From IMG/VR virus record IMGVR_UViG_3300021139_001496, positions 1 to 48,218 of that record: 48,218 nt of DNA, one strand, 5' to 3'. A program made the position numbers and the translations under genes. Positions 39,436 to 47,575 of this stretch are shown piece by piece (the first letter of the stretch is position 1; the number at the start of each line of letters is the position of its first letter). A model generated the notes under the pieces. The model was given only the letters and a program-made list of their open reading frames with translations, did not search any database and was not told the origin of the DNA. This stretch comes from a virus.

Positions 39436-41958
39436 TTATCCGCCGTATACTCTTGATGACGGGTTTAATAGGTTACCATAACTCGTTGGTACGTTCTTGG
39501 CTACTGTATTAGCTAGTGTCTGACCATCTACCTGTATGTTCACCGGTCTATCGGCTACTTTATGAATTGAAGATCTTAAGTCTGCTAGTGCACTTACTAG
39601 CATAGCTGTATCTTGATTATTACCGCCATTACCTAAAATGTTATTAGCTCTTGGTGAATTTAAAGGTATAATAGCTTCTGGTCCAGCTTCACCCACGGTT
39701 GCATTGTTAATTTCACTTGTTACGATACCTCCGGTAGCGAATTTAGGCATATCCGAAAGTACATTACCTATACTACTACTCGCAACACCTAATCCTGCTG
39801 CAATTGTAGCATCTTCCGCAATAATTGCGGGTGTTCCGATTCCTGCTGTTAATGTATCTGCTATAATCTGCTCTGCTAATGCTGCAGTCATTGAAGCCTC
39901 TGCTCTTAATGCTGATACCGCCGCCAATTCTGTCACAATTGGAATCTGTGCTGCTAATGCTGCTGTTTGTCTCTCTAAAGATTTCTCTGTCTGTTTAGCA
40001 GCAAATTGCGAACCAAATAACGACTGTCCCATCATTACTATCCCGGTTACCAATTTACCTATGTTTATTAGTGCTATTGCAGCAAATGCTGTATACGCTG
40101 CCCAAGTATTTTCAGAAATCCATTTTATTATATCTACCACCGTACCTAACGGTCCTTGTAGTAATGCTGCAATTGACTGCTGTATACTATCCCATGCTGC
40201 TGCTATTTGTTCGGTAGCTGTTTGCTGCTGTAAATTGGATAATACAGATTCTGATAGAGATATATGATTTTCTTTTGCATATTTTAATTGCTCTGCTGCA
40301 GATTTTTTAGAAACATCTCCCAGTTTAGCATAAACTTCTTGCTGCTGTAACATTTTGGCCATTTCCTCTCTTGACATTCCAAATGCTTGTGCTAAAGATT
40401 TTTGTGCAATTACGTTTAGTTTCTGGTAATCAGCTAATGAACCTACTTGACTTGCTATTTCTTTTTCCAGAGTTAACTGATCTCCAGTTAGTGCAGCATA
40501 TCTAGCTTTTTCTAAGTTTAACGATTTACCTGTTAACAATTCAGCTTCCATTTGAGACTGTATAGATGATTCAAAGTTTAACATTGATTCACCCATTTTA
40601 TTAATATCTTCTAGTGATGTACCTAGTTTTTTTGCTTCAATTACTGCTTCTGCTATTTTTCCAGGATTTTGCTTAAAATTAACGAGTATACCAGCACTTA
40701 ATTTACCTATTTCTTTGTATATCTGTCTACTATTTAACACTAATCCGCTTTCTTTTTGCTTACTAACAATTGTATCAGCTATTATTTTATTAGTATCTCT
40801 TAAATCTGTATTAGTTAAGATGCCAAGTTTTTGAATATTAGAAGCTTCATCTACTGCTAAACCCATTTGATTTGTCATAGCGGCAAATTCTTTTGTATTT
40901 GCTGCACCTAAATCAACACTTAAGCCTAGCTGCTCATTCATATCTGCAATAGCCTTAGTTGTCTGCTTTAGGGTGTAACCAGAATGTCTAGTTTCTTCTG
41001 TCATAGCCATCATCTGCTGTTTAGACATTCCTATACTTCGTGCTGATTCAACTATTGTAGCATCAAATTCTTTAGCTATCTCAAAACCTTTCTTAAATAG
41101 GCCAACAAGTCCATTCCAACCAGATTTCACTAAACTTAAACCAACAGTAAATTTAGTCACCGGATCTTCTAGAGCTTCTTTCATTCCATCTCTTAATGTA
41201 TCCAGAACATTTTTAACAGTTACTTTATTTACTTCAGCAATTTTACGTAACTTCTTCTCCATGTTATCAAGAACTTCACTACTTACTCCTAGTTTTGATA
41301 AATAACCTGTAGCTGTTTTTAACAGTGCCCCGGATATGCCTAGATTTTTATTTAGTAGCTGTTCTTTTTCAATACGATCCTGTGTTAGTTGTAGTATATT
41401 AGCTAAGTAGTTACCGGTATCTTTAGTTAATTTACCTTGGTCATCGAAAAGTCCATTTAACTCTATTAACCTTTCAAATTCTTTATCAGTTAGATCGTTA
41501 ACTTTATATTTTGCGTCAAGAAGTTTTTTAGTCTCAACTAATTTGTCTCGTTCAATTTCTAATTCTTTCTCTACATTCTTTAATTGACTTAGACTTAACT
41601 CATTTATACCTTTTTGATCATATTTTAGTTTATTTGCAAGCGATTCTAATTTAGTAAAAGATTTAGTTACGTCTTGTGAAAGCTTATTTACTCCACCAAA
41701 GTCGTTAACTACACTACGTAGAGTCTGCGATAAAGATATAAATCCACCATCTGCTTCAAGCAATTCTTTATTCCATTTTCTAAGAGTCTCGTAGAAAGCA
41801 TTACTATCCTTAAGTAGAATAGGTATTATTGATTTTGATTTATTCAGTAAAATAGCTAACTCTTCCATTCTTTTTACATCCTCAGCAGAAGGAGCACCAC
41901 CTCCCGTAGGCGGTGTAGATGTTGCAAATAGAAGTCTAGGAAGATAATTAAGTTTCAT
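39436..41958 (-). CDS. Tail tape measure protein
   Basis: An 840-aa protein. The first 250 residues are long charged helices with coiled-coil character. The middle resembles TP901-type tape measures (IVESARSIGMSKQQMMAM, FAAMTNQMGLAVDEAS). Hydrophobic segments occur near 620-680 (WAAYTAFAAIALINIGKLVTG). The C-terminus has the frequent tape-measure ending VGEAGPEAIIPLNSPRAN. It sets tail length; at roughly 1.5 angstrom per residue it would span about 120 nm. The ATG is 4 nt beyond the late-type motif CTATTTAT, again a very short leader. Confidence 0.88.
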   Translation of the reverse strand: MKLNYLPRLLFATSTPPTGGGAPSAEDVKRMEELAILLNKSKSIIPILLKDSNAFYETLRKWNKELLEADGGFISLSQTLRSVVNDFGGVNKLSQDVTKSFTKLESLANKLKYDQKGINELSLSQLKNVEKELEIERDKLVETKKLLDAKYKVNDLTDKEFERLIELNGLFDDQGKLTKDTGNYLANILQLTQDRIEKEQLLNKNLGISGALLKTATGYLSKLGVSSEVLDNMEKKLRKIAEVNKVTVKNVLDTLRDGMKEALEDPVTKFTVGLSLVKSGWNGLVGLFKKGFEIAKEFDATIVESARSIGMSKQQMMAMTEETRHSGYTLKQTTKAIADMNEQLGLSVDLGAANTKEFAAMTNQMGLAVDEASNIQKLGILTNTDLRDTNKIIADTIVSKQKESGLVLNSRQIYKEIGKLSAGILVNFKQNPGKIAEAVIEAKKLGTSLEDINKMGESMLNFESSIQSQMEAELLTGKSLNLEKARYAALTGDQLTLEKEIASQVGSLADYQKLNVIAQKSLAQAFGMSREEMAKMLQQQEVYAKLGDVSKKSAAEQLKYAKENHISLSESVLSNLQQQTATEQIAAAWDSIQQSIAALLQGPLGTVVDIIKWISENTWAAYTAFAAIALINIGKLVTGIVMMGQSLFGSQFAAKQTEKSLERQTAALAAQIPIVTELAAVSALRAEASMTAALAEQIIADTLTAGIGTPAIIAEDATIAAGLGVASSSIGNVLSDMPKFATGGIVTSEINNATVGEAGPEAIIPLNSPRANNILGNGGNNQDTAMLVSALADLRSSIHKVADRPVNIQVDGQTLANTVAKNVPTSYGNLLNPSSRVYGG

Positions 41959-41962
41959 AAAT

Positions 41963-41970
41963 ATAAATAG
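41963..41970 (-). promoter_or_regulatory. Late-type motif CTATTTAT abutting the tape measure gene
   Basis: The minus strand reads CACTATTTATATTTATG, with only 4 nt between the octamer and the start codon. Confidence 0.5.
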
Positions 41971-41972
41971 TG

Positions 41973-41997
41973 AAAGCGCCTATTTTTTAGGCGCCTT
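41973..41997 (-). terminator. GC-rich hairpin before the tape measure gene
   Basis: The minus strand reads AAGGCGCCTA, a 5-nt A loop, TAGGCGCTTT: a 10-bp stem with one wobble pair. It includes the stop codon of the overlapping frameshift ORF. Only a short T run follows, so it may be a weak terminator or an attenuating/processing hairpin. Confidence 0.5.
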
Positions 41998-42279
41998 CGT
42001 TGATGTTTTGTAATTAGGTGTTACACCAGGTCGAGCAATTGGTTTAGGTTCACTCTTATTACTTAGCATATTCTGCTGCTTATCCTGGATCTCTTTTTGT
42101 TTATCGTAGTGTTCTTTTAATTTATTAAATGTAAACCTACGTAACCATAAAGGCATCTGATATACTGTCTCCCAATCATATCCTCCCTGTCCATTAAAAA
42201 CTATTTCATGGATTTCAGTGAATATATTGATTCTATGCTGCGGTGTCAGGCCAAAAAAATGATATAGTAACTGGTATAT
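41980..42279 (-). CDS. Out-of-frame extension of the gp26-like gene (no ATG)
   Basis: A 99-codon open frame overlapping the end of the gp26-like gene by 47 nt and lacking any ATG, GTG or TTG near its beginning. From the overlap it reads GLTPQHRINIFTEIHEIVFN, then GGYDWETVYQMPLWLRRF and a charged tail. This looks like a genuine folded protein. A T7 run (42253-42259, zero-frame TCA TTT TTT TGG) lies where both frames overlap; a -2 or +1 slip there would fuse the two proteins. Position just upstream of the tape measure matches the overlapping tail-assembly-chaperone pair of many tailed phages. An ATA start at 42279 is an alternative. Confidence 0.65.
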   Translation of the reverse strand: MYQLLYHFFGLTPQHRINIFTEIHEIVFNGQGGYDWETVYQMPLWLRRFTFNKLKEHYDKQKEIQDKQQNMLSNKSEPKPIARPGVTPNYKTSTKAPKK

Positions 42280-42982
42280 TTACACCCTCCCCTGTGTAGC
42301 TATCTGAATCCGGTATAAACTTCATATCTAAGTCTGGTGAGATAGAGTTGTAGTATTGACGTAGAGCTCTTGAATCAGGGGCAAGTAAGTAATTATCTAC
42401 GAATTCACGTACTGCTTTTTGTTCTCTATCACCGTTTACTGATGTAATCATAAACTTCATCCGTGTTGTGATATCGGTAGTAGTGTTAGGAGAAATCTTT
42501 TTAAGACCTTTTATCTCTTTTTCTATCTTTTGTTCATCACCATGAGTTAGTAACTTGAAGGTCACAACGTTACCTGATTTAGGTAGAGTGTAGGTAAAGT
42601 CGTTAAGACCTGATTTATACAAATCATAGTCTACGGCTTTGTTCTCTAATATGGATAAATCAACAGATACCTGTCGTCCTTCATAGGAAAAGGTGTAGTC
42701 TTTACCGTAACCTAAAACCCTTGCAGCTACTAAGATTGCGTTTTTATCGCCAATAAGTAGATCGTCAAAGTTGATTGGAGTAACGATTAGAGACTGTAAT
42801 AACTTGTCTAGTACTGTACCGTCTTTAATGTAATTACTGTTAGTAAGGATATCTTCCTCTCTAGCGGTCATATACTTCATTTCTACAGTACCTGATGATA
42901 AAGGTGATTCTTTTGGATACAATAACCCTTTAGATGGTAACTCTACCGTTTCTGTCGGTAGTTTAAATTTTTCTGTTGTCAT
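42233..42982 (-). CDS. T4 gp26-like protein / putative tail assembly chaperone
   Basis: A 249-aa protein opening KFKLPTETVELPSKGLLYP, with SSGTVEMKYMTAREEDILTN (29-48) and VLDKLLQSLIVTPINFDDLL. I associate this pattern with the T4 baseplate-hub gp26 family. It is located between the tail tube and tape measure genes, the slot normally held by tail assembly chaperones. Its 3' end overlaps an out-of-frame ORF across a T7 run (see 41980-42279). The late-type motif at 43012-43019 lies 29 nt upstream. The gp26 assignment is from memory of the pattern; the chaperone role is inference. Confidence 0.75.
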   Translation of the reverse strand: MTTEKFKLPTETVELPSKGLLYPKESPLSSGTVEMKYMTAREEDILTNSNYIKDGTVLDKLLQSLIVTPINFDDLLIGDKNAILVAARVLGYGKDYTFSYEGRQVSVDLSILENKAVDYDLYKSGLNDFTYTLPKSGNVVTFKLLTHGDEQKIEKEIKGLKKISPNTTTDITTRMKFMITSVNGDREQKAVREFVDNYLLAPDSRALRQYYNSISPDLDMKFIPDSDSYTGEGVNIPVTISFFWPDTAA

Positions 42983-43011
42983 AAATTGTTTAAGTGTTTA
43001 TCTATATATAT

Positions 43012-43019
43012 ATAAATAG
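43012..43019 (-). promoter_or_regulatory. Late-type motif CTATTTAT
   Basis: The minus strand reads GTCTATTTATATATATA, 29 nt before the ATG of the gp26-like gene. Confidence 0.5.
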
Positions 43020-43033
43020 ACAAAATAATACTT

Positions 43034-43705
43034 TTAATCTATCTTTTTTTCATGTCTTTTATCTTTATAGTAAATCATATACCCCTTTTTTAGTAGACCT
43101 GGAAGTTTATTCAATCTAAAGGCGATTGTTGATTGAGGTATATTTACTAACATACTTAGTTGAACTACACTTCCTGCTTCTACTTTTCTTCCATCTTCAT
43201 ATTCACATACTGCCCAACCTTTACTAGCTTTAGCTTGATCTCCAATTTTACCTGTCTGATCACGTCTTCTTGCTTCTGCCAGTTTCTGTTTACCTTCTAG
43301 AGTCATATCTGATTTCATACCTTTATAGACTCTACTACTGTTATTAGTATTACCTAGTTGAGCGATACTAATCTTACTTCGGTGATTTTCGTCAAAACCT
43401 AATTTACTGTAGTTTGATCTAGCTTCCTCGTATACTCTGCTCGACGGTATGTACCGTTCTTGATTACTTCCGTGTTGGTTACACATAGCAAAAAATGCAA
43501 AAGCTAATTTTCGATTTGTTGGATAAAGTCTAGATAATAGCCAGTGACAAATAAAATGTTCTCTAGCTGTTAGCTTTGCTAGATTTTCTTTCTTATCTGC
43601 CCCTCCTAAACATTTCGGAATAACGTGGTGTACTTCTTTATAACCTGTTAATTCTCTATTTCTAGATTTTACGATAATTGCATCATATACTTTTCTATAA
43701 TCCAT
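43034..43705 (-). CDS. HNH homing endonuclease
   Basis: A 223-aa free-standing endonuclease. The HNH core is YKEVHHVIPKCLGGADKKENL then LTAREHFICHWLL (near 22-56): His-His, Asn in KENLAKL, and the final His. The C-terminal part has NUMOD-like basic repeats and an HTH (VQLSMLVNIPQSTIAFRL). It interrupts the virion module between tail tube and gp26-like genes. It has a strong Shine-Dalgarno (GGGAGG, 7 nt from ATG), rare in this window, and that site is buried in the 3' arm of a 13-bp hairpin that also contains a late-type motif. Confidence 0.9.
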   Translation of the reverse strand: MDYRKVYDAIIVKSRNRELTGYKEVHHVIPKCLGGADKKENLAKLTAREHFICHWLLSRLYPTNRKLAFAFFAMCNQHGSNQERYIPSSRVYEEARSNYSKLGFDENHRSKISIAQLGNTNNSSRVYKGMKSDMTLEGKQKLAEARRRDQTGKIGDQAKASKGWAVCEYEDGRKVEAGSVVQLSMLVNIPQSTIAFRLNKLPGLLKKGYMIYYKDKRHEKKID

Positions 43706-43708
43706 AAA

Positions 43709-43742
43709 AAAACCTCCCTATATTAATAAATAGGCAGGTTTT
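43709..43742 (-). terminator. Hairpin with U-run that also buries the HNH ribosome site
   Basis: On the minus strand, AAAACCTGCCTAT (43742-43730) pairs with ATAGGGAGGTTTT (43721-43709), 12 of 13 bp, around an 8-nt loop. A run of seven T follows, then the HNH ATG. This fits an intrinsic terminator for the tail tube transcript. The GGGAGG Shine-Dalgarno lies in the 3' arm, and the late-type motif CTATTTATTA spans the 5' arm and loop. Confidence 0.7.
43726..43733 (-). promoter_or_regulatory. Late-type motif CTATTTAT inside the HNH leader hairpin
   Basis: The minus strand reads GCCTATTTATTAATATAG, 20 nt before the HNH ATG. Transcripts starting here would lack the 5' arm of the hairpin and expose the Shine-Dalgarno. 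Confidence 0.5.
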
Positions 43743-43772
43743 ATAAAAGAAGTAGAAATTTAATATACGACC

Positions 43773-44258
43773 TTAGTAGTTGAGTACCGCATAATCCATT
43801 GCTATAGTAAGATCGATTTCTAGTGCGTCTGCCGTTGCCCAGTCAAATTGACCGAATGTAGCTGTCTTGACATATGCACCTTTTATGATCCATTCACCAA
43901 CTATATCACCTACTGGACCTAAAACGTTTAGAGTTAAATCTTTCTTGTAGAAGTCAGAATAACCATCTCTACCTGTTACAGATTCGTGTGATAGACGTAC
44001 CCACTCCATTACTGCTTGAGCACCTGAAGGTGTGATTGGATTGTAAAGAGCTAGGGTCATATCATTCCACCTAACCTTACCTTTTAACTTACGGTAAACG
44101 TTGATATGATCTAGAGTGATTTCACCTGCATCAAAGCCTGGTGCTGATGCTTTCTTAATTAAGTAAGAAGGTATACCGTCAATATACATTATGAATCTAT
44201 TCTGTACTTGAGGTTCAAAAGCGGTGAAAAATATTTCGTTAGGGTCTAAAACGCTCAT
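43773..44258 (-). CDS. Tail tube protein (gp19-like)
   Basis: A 161-aa protein with the size and strand pattern of contractile-tail tube subunits: FTAFEPQVQNRFIMYIDGIPSY at the N-terminus, YRKLKGKVRWNDMTLALYNP near 56-75, QAVMEWVRLSHES near 81-93 and a C-terminal beta region (IDLTIAMDYAVLNY). It polymerises into the inner tube inside the sheath. The context is right: sheath upstream, chaperone-like and tape measure genes downstream. Confidence 0.9.
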   Translation of the reverse strand: MSVLDPNEIFFTAFEPQVQNRFIMYIDGIPSYLIKKASAPGFDAGEITLDHINVYRKLKGKVRWNDMTLALYNPITPSGAQAVMEWVRLSHESVTGRDGYSDFYKKDLTLNVLGPVGDIVGEWIIKGAYVKTATFGQFDWATADALEIDLTIAMDYAVLNY

Positions 44259-44268
44259 GTTTTAATAT

Positions 44269-44376
44269 TTAATTTTGTTTTAATTTACAGTTATTACCAT
44301 GTTCCTCAGTTTTACCTATACCTACATAGAAGGGTTCGTTTTTATCTAACCTAATATGTCTGTACAGTACTGCCAT
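44269..44376 (-). pseudogene. Remnant of a GIY-YIG homing endonuclease gene
   Basis: A 35-aa frame: MAVLYRHIRLDKNEPFYVGI, typical of a GIY-YIG N-terminus, continues GKTEE and then jumps to HGNNCKLKQN, which matches the extreme C-terminus (HGDNCKLKN) of the GIY-YIG protein at 46540-47235. This is what a large in-frame internal deletion would leave. It lies between the 100-aa gene and the tail tube gene, with an ATATTTATATT late-like element (44393-44400) upstream. It is still open, so a 35-aa peptide could be made. Confidence 0.65.
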
Positions 44377-44424
44377 TGTTATGTTTATTTAATATAAATA
44401 TCCTTTGTTAATAAAAACTATAAC

Positions 44425-44727
44425 TTATTTTCTACGGATGCTTTTTTTCTGAATAGATTCATCTACACCGCCTCTATAAGCTTTATCCATAGTAGCGTGA
44501 GTATCTTCTAGTTTCTTATAAAGCTCAGGATTCTTTTTCTTAATATAATCTTGTATCTTAGCGATAGCTAGACCACCTAGTCCAAGACTGCTTATACCTG
44601 CAATGATGCCCATAAGTTCTTGACTTGAAGGTATATCCTCGTTTAGAGTTTCTTCTTCTCTTAGAACAGCTTTCTCTTTAATAGATTCGTATAGTTTCTT
44701 AGGTATTCTTATTTTTATATTATTCAT
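44425..44727 (-). CDS. Hypothetical protein with one hydrophobic segment, 100 aa
   Basis: The N-terminus resembles small DNA-binding/ribbon proteins (MNNIKIRIPKKLYESIKEKA), followed by a glycine-rich hydrophobic stretch (LMGIIAGISSLGLGGLAIAK near 38-57) that could span a membrane, and a basic tail (KKSIRRK). It lies 16 bp after the sheath gene, within the virion module. Function unknown. Confidence 0.55.
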   Translation of the reverse strand: MNNIKIRIPKKLYESIKEKAVLREEETLNEDIPSSQELMGIIAGISSLGLGGLAIAKIQDYIKKKNPELYKKLEDTHATMDKAYRGGVDESIQKKSIRRK

Positions 44728-44743
44728 TGTTTTATTTTATTTC

Positions 44744-46534
44744 TTATGATCCAAATGTTGCTCCTGAAGGTAAGATATTGAAGTTTAATAGGATATACTC
44801 TGCAGTCTTAGTAGGCTGTAAGTAAATAGCACCTACTAATTGGTTTCTATCAATTACTGATGGAGTGTTATTTGTATCATCCATTACTACGTTAAATGCA
44901 TATAAACCTTGTTTTTGCTGTACTGATTGTAAGTAAGGGTTAACTTGGTTTAAGAATGAGTTACGAGTAGTTTGGGTGTTCTGTTCAAACACTAGTGTAT
45001 TAGCAATACCACCTATATAACGTTTTAATGAGATTAATAATCTTCTTACGTTAACTCTATCTAGTGCAGAAGCTTTAGCTTGTAAAGTCTTTTGACCGTA
45101 GATTACTGTACCTTGACCTGGGAATACTGCAATTGGATTTACTTTTGCTCCGTATAATAGATCACGTTGCCCTACTGTTAGTCTTCTTTCTGGTTGAATA
45201 ACTGTTGTTAAACCACCTCTTGTTAGACCTGCAGGTGCAAACCATTCAGCTGAAATCTTATCACTGTATTCATATACTGCAGGAACGATTGTAGAAGCAG
45301 GGCAGAAGAATAGTTTACCAGTTTCATTTGATGCTAGTTGTACCCATGGCCAGTATGTAGCTCCGTATGAGTTATCTTGAGTTTGTGCTTTTGACTGAGC
45401 GGTTGAAATATTTTGACCAAATACTGTTGTATCTACTACTGCAATAGCAGTTCCTCTACTTTGTGCTGTTGTCAGTAACGCACCGGCTACTGAAGAAGCA
45501 GCCTGTAAAGTAATACCTGGAGCATATATAGTTTTGTAGTCGTATTGATCTTTATTACCTAGTAGGCTTAATGCAATGTTATAGTCGTACTGACTTACAC
45601 CTTGTATGTTTTTAGTGTAGTCTACACCTGATATTGAGGATATACTACTACCGTCTGATGTATTAGGGATATTGGTAAATAAGTTAACTGGAGCATTAGC
45701 TGGGAAGTTATTTCCTACTGCTGTACCGAAGCTACCATTTGCTGAACCAGATCCTGCTGTTGGAATTGAACCTGTATATTGAGATTGAGGTATACCTTGA
45801 GCATCAAAGTAGTTAGGTGTTGGCTGTAGAACAGAAGCTACTCTTATGTAATTACTTTGATTTACATATGAACCACTTGTCTGTAGATAGTAACTATTAT
45901 CTGTAGGATCTTGAGTTGGAGTAAGTGTTTGATCACCAATTACGTAGCTGATATAGTTATTCTGGTTTGGATCTAGAGATAGATTAGCCCATGTTTCTAA
46001 TACAGTCTTACTATTTTCATAATCATTACCTCTTCTTATTGTAAGAGTGAATAGACCAGAACCTGTACTGGCTGCAGTTATCTCCCATCTAATATTACTA
46101 ACTGAACCTGATGGTAGTAGGCTACTGTTAACAAGTGATGCACTGAAGTCATTATTCATTACAGTACCTTGACCTAAAGTAGCAAGTGTGAATGCTACAC
46201 CAGTAGGGCTTATTATAGACGCTGTAGCTGAAGTCCATCCACCGACAACTCCACTACCTGATGCAACTCTCGTTACAAGTAAAGTAGTACCGCCTTGTTG
46301 GAAGTAGTTATAAGCTGCTATAGAGGTTAGGTACTCGTAGTTATTACCACCAGATACAAATAGAGCTCCAAATTGAGATCTAAATGAACTGTAGGAAGTA
46401 ACTACGGTTGGAAGGTTAACTGGTCCAAGTACTGTTGGTCCTACAATTGCTGCACCAACCTGGGTAGGTCCTTGTGTGATTTGAGATAGGTCATTTTCTC
46501 TTAAAAAGACCCCTGGAGATATTAAAGTTTCCAT
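44744..46534 (-). CDS. Tail sheath protein (gp18-like)
   Basis: A 596-aa contractile sheath subunit. The N-terminus ISPGVFLRENDLSQITQGPT and VGAAIVGPTVLGPVNLP is characteristic of sheath proteins. The C-terminal core (NVRRLLISLKRYIGGIANTLVFEQNTQTT near 497-525, then a KTAEYILLNFNI end) matches the conserved contraction domain. Its presence is the clearest evidence for a myovirus-type tail. The GIY-YIG gene immediately upstream (5 bp) separates it from the late-type motif at 47259-47266. Confidence 0.95.
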   Translation of the reverse strand: METLISPGVFLRENDLSQITQGPTQVGAAIVGPTVLGPVNLPTVVTSYSSFRSQFGALFVSGGNNYEYLTSIAAYNYFQQGGTTLLVTRVASGSGVVGGWTSATASIISPTGVAFTLATLGQGTVMNNDFSASLVNSSLLPSGSVSNIRWEITAASTGSGLFTLTIRRGNDYENSKTVLETWANLSLDPNQNNYISYVIGDQTLTPTQDPTDNSYYLQTSGSYVNQSNYIRVASVLQPTPNYFDAQGIPQSQYTGSIPTAGSGSANGSFGTAVGNNFPANAPVNLFTNIPNTSDGSSISSISGVDYTKNIQGVSQYDYNIALSLLGNKDQYDYKTIYAPGITLQAASSVAGALLTTAQSRGTAIAVVDTTVFGQNISTAQSKAQTQDNSYGATYWPWVQLASNETGKLFFCPASTIVPAVYEYSDKISAEWFAPAGLTRGGLTTVIQPERRLTVGQRDLLYGAKVNPIAVFPGQGTVIYGQKTLQAKASALDRVNVRRLLISLKRYIGGIANTLVFEQNTQTTRNSFLNQVNPYLQSVQQKQGLYAFNVVMDDTNNTPSVIDRNQLVGAIYLQPTKTAEYILLNFNILPSGATFGS

Positions 46535-46539
46535 TTATG

Positions 46540-47235
46540 TTAGTTATTTATTATATTTTTTAATTTACAGTTATCACCATGAAACCTTTTGAATGCACCT
46601 GCTCCTTGAATTTCTTTTTGGCAGTGACTACAAACTTGTAATTTATAACTAGGATTATTTTCTCTAAACATTTGGGAAGATTTTAACTTTGCTTCGGTAG
46701 ATTTTTTACTATATGCTTTTTTACACCCTTCTACAAGAGCTTTCCTATACTTCTCTGTTTTAACAACATCTACAAGTATAGCTTTTCTTCTTTCTATCTC
46801 TTCTCTAGTTTGCTTTCTTCCTTTATTTGCTAGGGAAATTTTGACTTTAGTACTTTCAGATCTAGTAAATAGATTTCTTTCTTTTTTTACCTGTAGTATT
46901 TTACGTTTAACCTCCTCTTTACTGAATGGGTTTTCAGATCCTACTCTAATCGGCGGTTGTGTTGCTATAGGATTTATCATAAGATAACTTTCTTTTTTAT
47001 AGAATTTATCTATAAGAACTTGCTCTTCTATGTAAGCTTCTTCTCTTGTACCGTGAGTTGAAAGGATTTCATAAGTAAAAGATCCGTACTTATTATATGC
47101 GTTTTGCATATACCTGTTATAATGTCTACCGTTTTCTAACGCAATGAGATGCTCTCTCATTCTACGTTCAATCTCACCTGTAGATCCAATTTGTTTCTTA
47201 GGTCCAATTGATATTTGGTAAACGATACCTGCCAT
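46540..47235 (-). CDS. GIY-YIG homing endonuclease with zinc-finger C-terminus
   Basis: A 231-aa free-standing endonuclease. The GIY-YIG domain is divergent (GIVYQISIGPKKQIGSTGEI at 3-22, with QIGS replacing YIG, then R-MREHL). The middle carries NUMOD-like basic repeats (KVKISLANKGRKQTREEIERR). The C-terminus is a C2HC zinc finger (CSHCQ...HGDNC, near 203-224). It is inserted between the 81-aa gene and the sheath gene. Its C-terminal motif is also present in the deleted remnant at 44269-44376. Confidence 0.85.
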   Translation of the reverse strand: MAGIVYQISIGPKKQIGSTGEIERRMREHLIALENGRHYNRYMQNAYNKYGSFTYEILSTHGTREEAYIEEQVLIDKFYKKESYLMINPIATQPPIRVGSENPFSKEEVKRKILQVKKERNLFTRSESTKVKISLANKGRKQTREEIERRKAILVDVVKTEKYRKALVEGCKKAYSKKSTEAKLKSSQMFRENNPSYKLQVCSHCQKEIQGAGAFKRFHGDNCKLKNIINN

Positions 47236-47258
47236 ATTTGTAAATTAGTTTCTTAATA

Positions 47259-47266
47259 ATAAATAG
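47259..47266 (-). promoter_or_regulatory. Late-type motif CTATTTAT ahead of the endonuclease and sheath
   Basis: The minus strand reads AACTATTTATTATTAAG, 23 nt before the GIY-YIG ATG. It is probably the original late signal of the sheath gene. Confidence 0.5.
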
Positions 47267-47299
47267 TTCACTTTATGGCAAAACCTAAAAACTTTCTAC

Positions 47300-47545
47300 T
47301 TAGTTAATATTACCTGTCTCGATATCAATCGATACATTCCCATACTTAGCCACTAGACTATCTACCATTGCTTTTTCTCTGGTCTTTAGGTCTAGAATAC
47401 CATCTTTAAGTTTCTGTTCTTGTGCTTCAAATAGCACTTTTTGGAATTGGATTTCTCCTAAATTAATTACAAATTGATCTGCTTCGTTACGTAAACCTTT
47501 TAATGACTGTAACTCCTCTTGGGTGATTGTTGCTTGTTCTGACAT
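47300..47545 (-). CDS. Small coiled-coil hypothetical protein, 81 aa
   Basis: An acidic helical protein (TQEELQSLKGLRNEADQFVI near 8-27, then a long KVLFEAQEQKLKDGIL helix) with coiled-coil periodicity. I recall similar EL..L..L....D..V..LG proteins in phage tail regions without assigned function. It has a late-type motif 30 nt upstream and precedes the sheath region, so it is probably expressed with virion genes. Confidence 0.6.
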   Translation of the reverse strand: MSEQATITQEELQSLKGLRNEADQFVINLGEIQFQKVLFEAQEQKLKDGILDLKTREKAMVDSLVAKYGNVSIDIETGNIN

Positions 47546-47575
47546 AATACTTTATTTGTGTTTAGATATATACAT

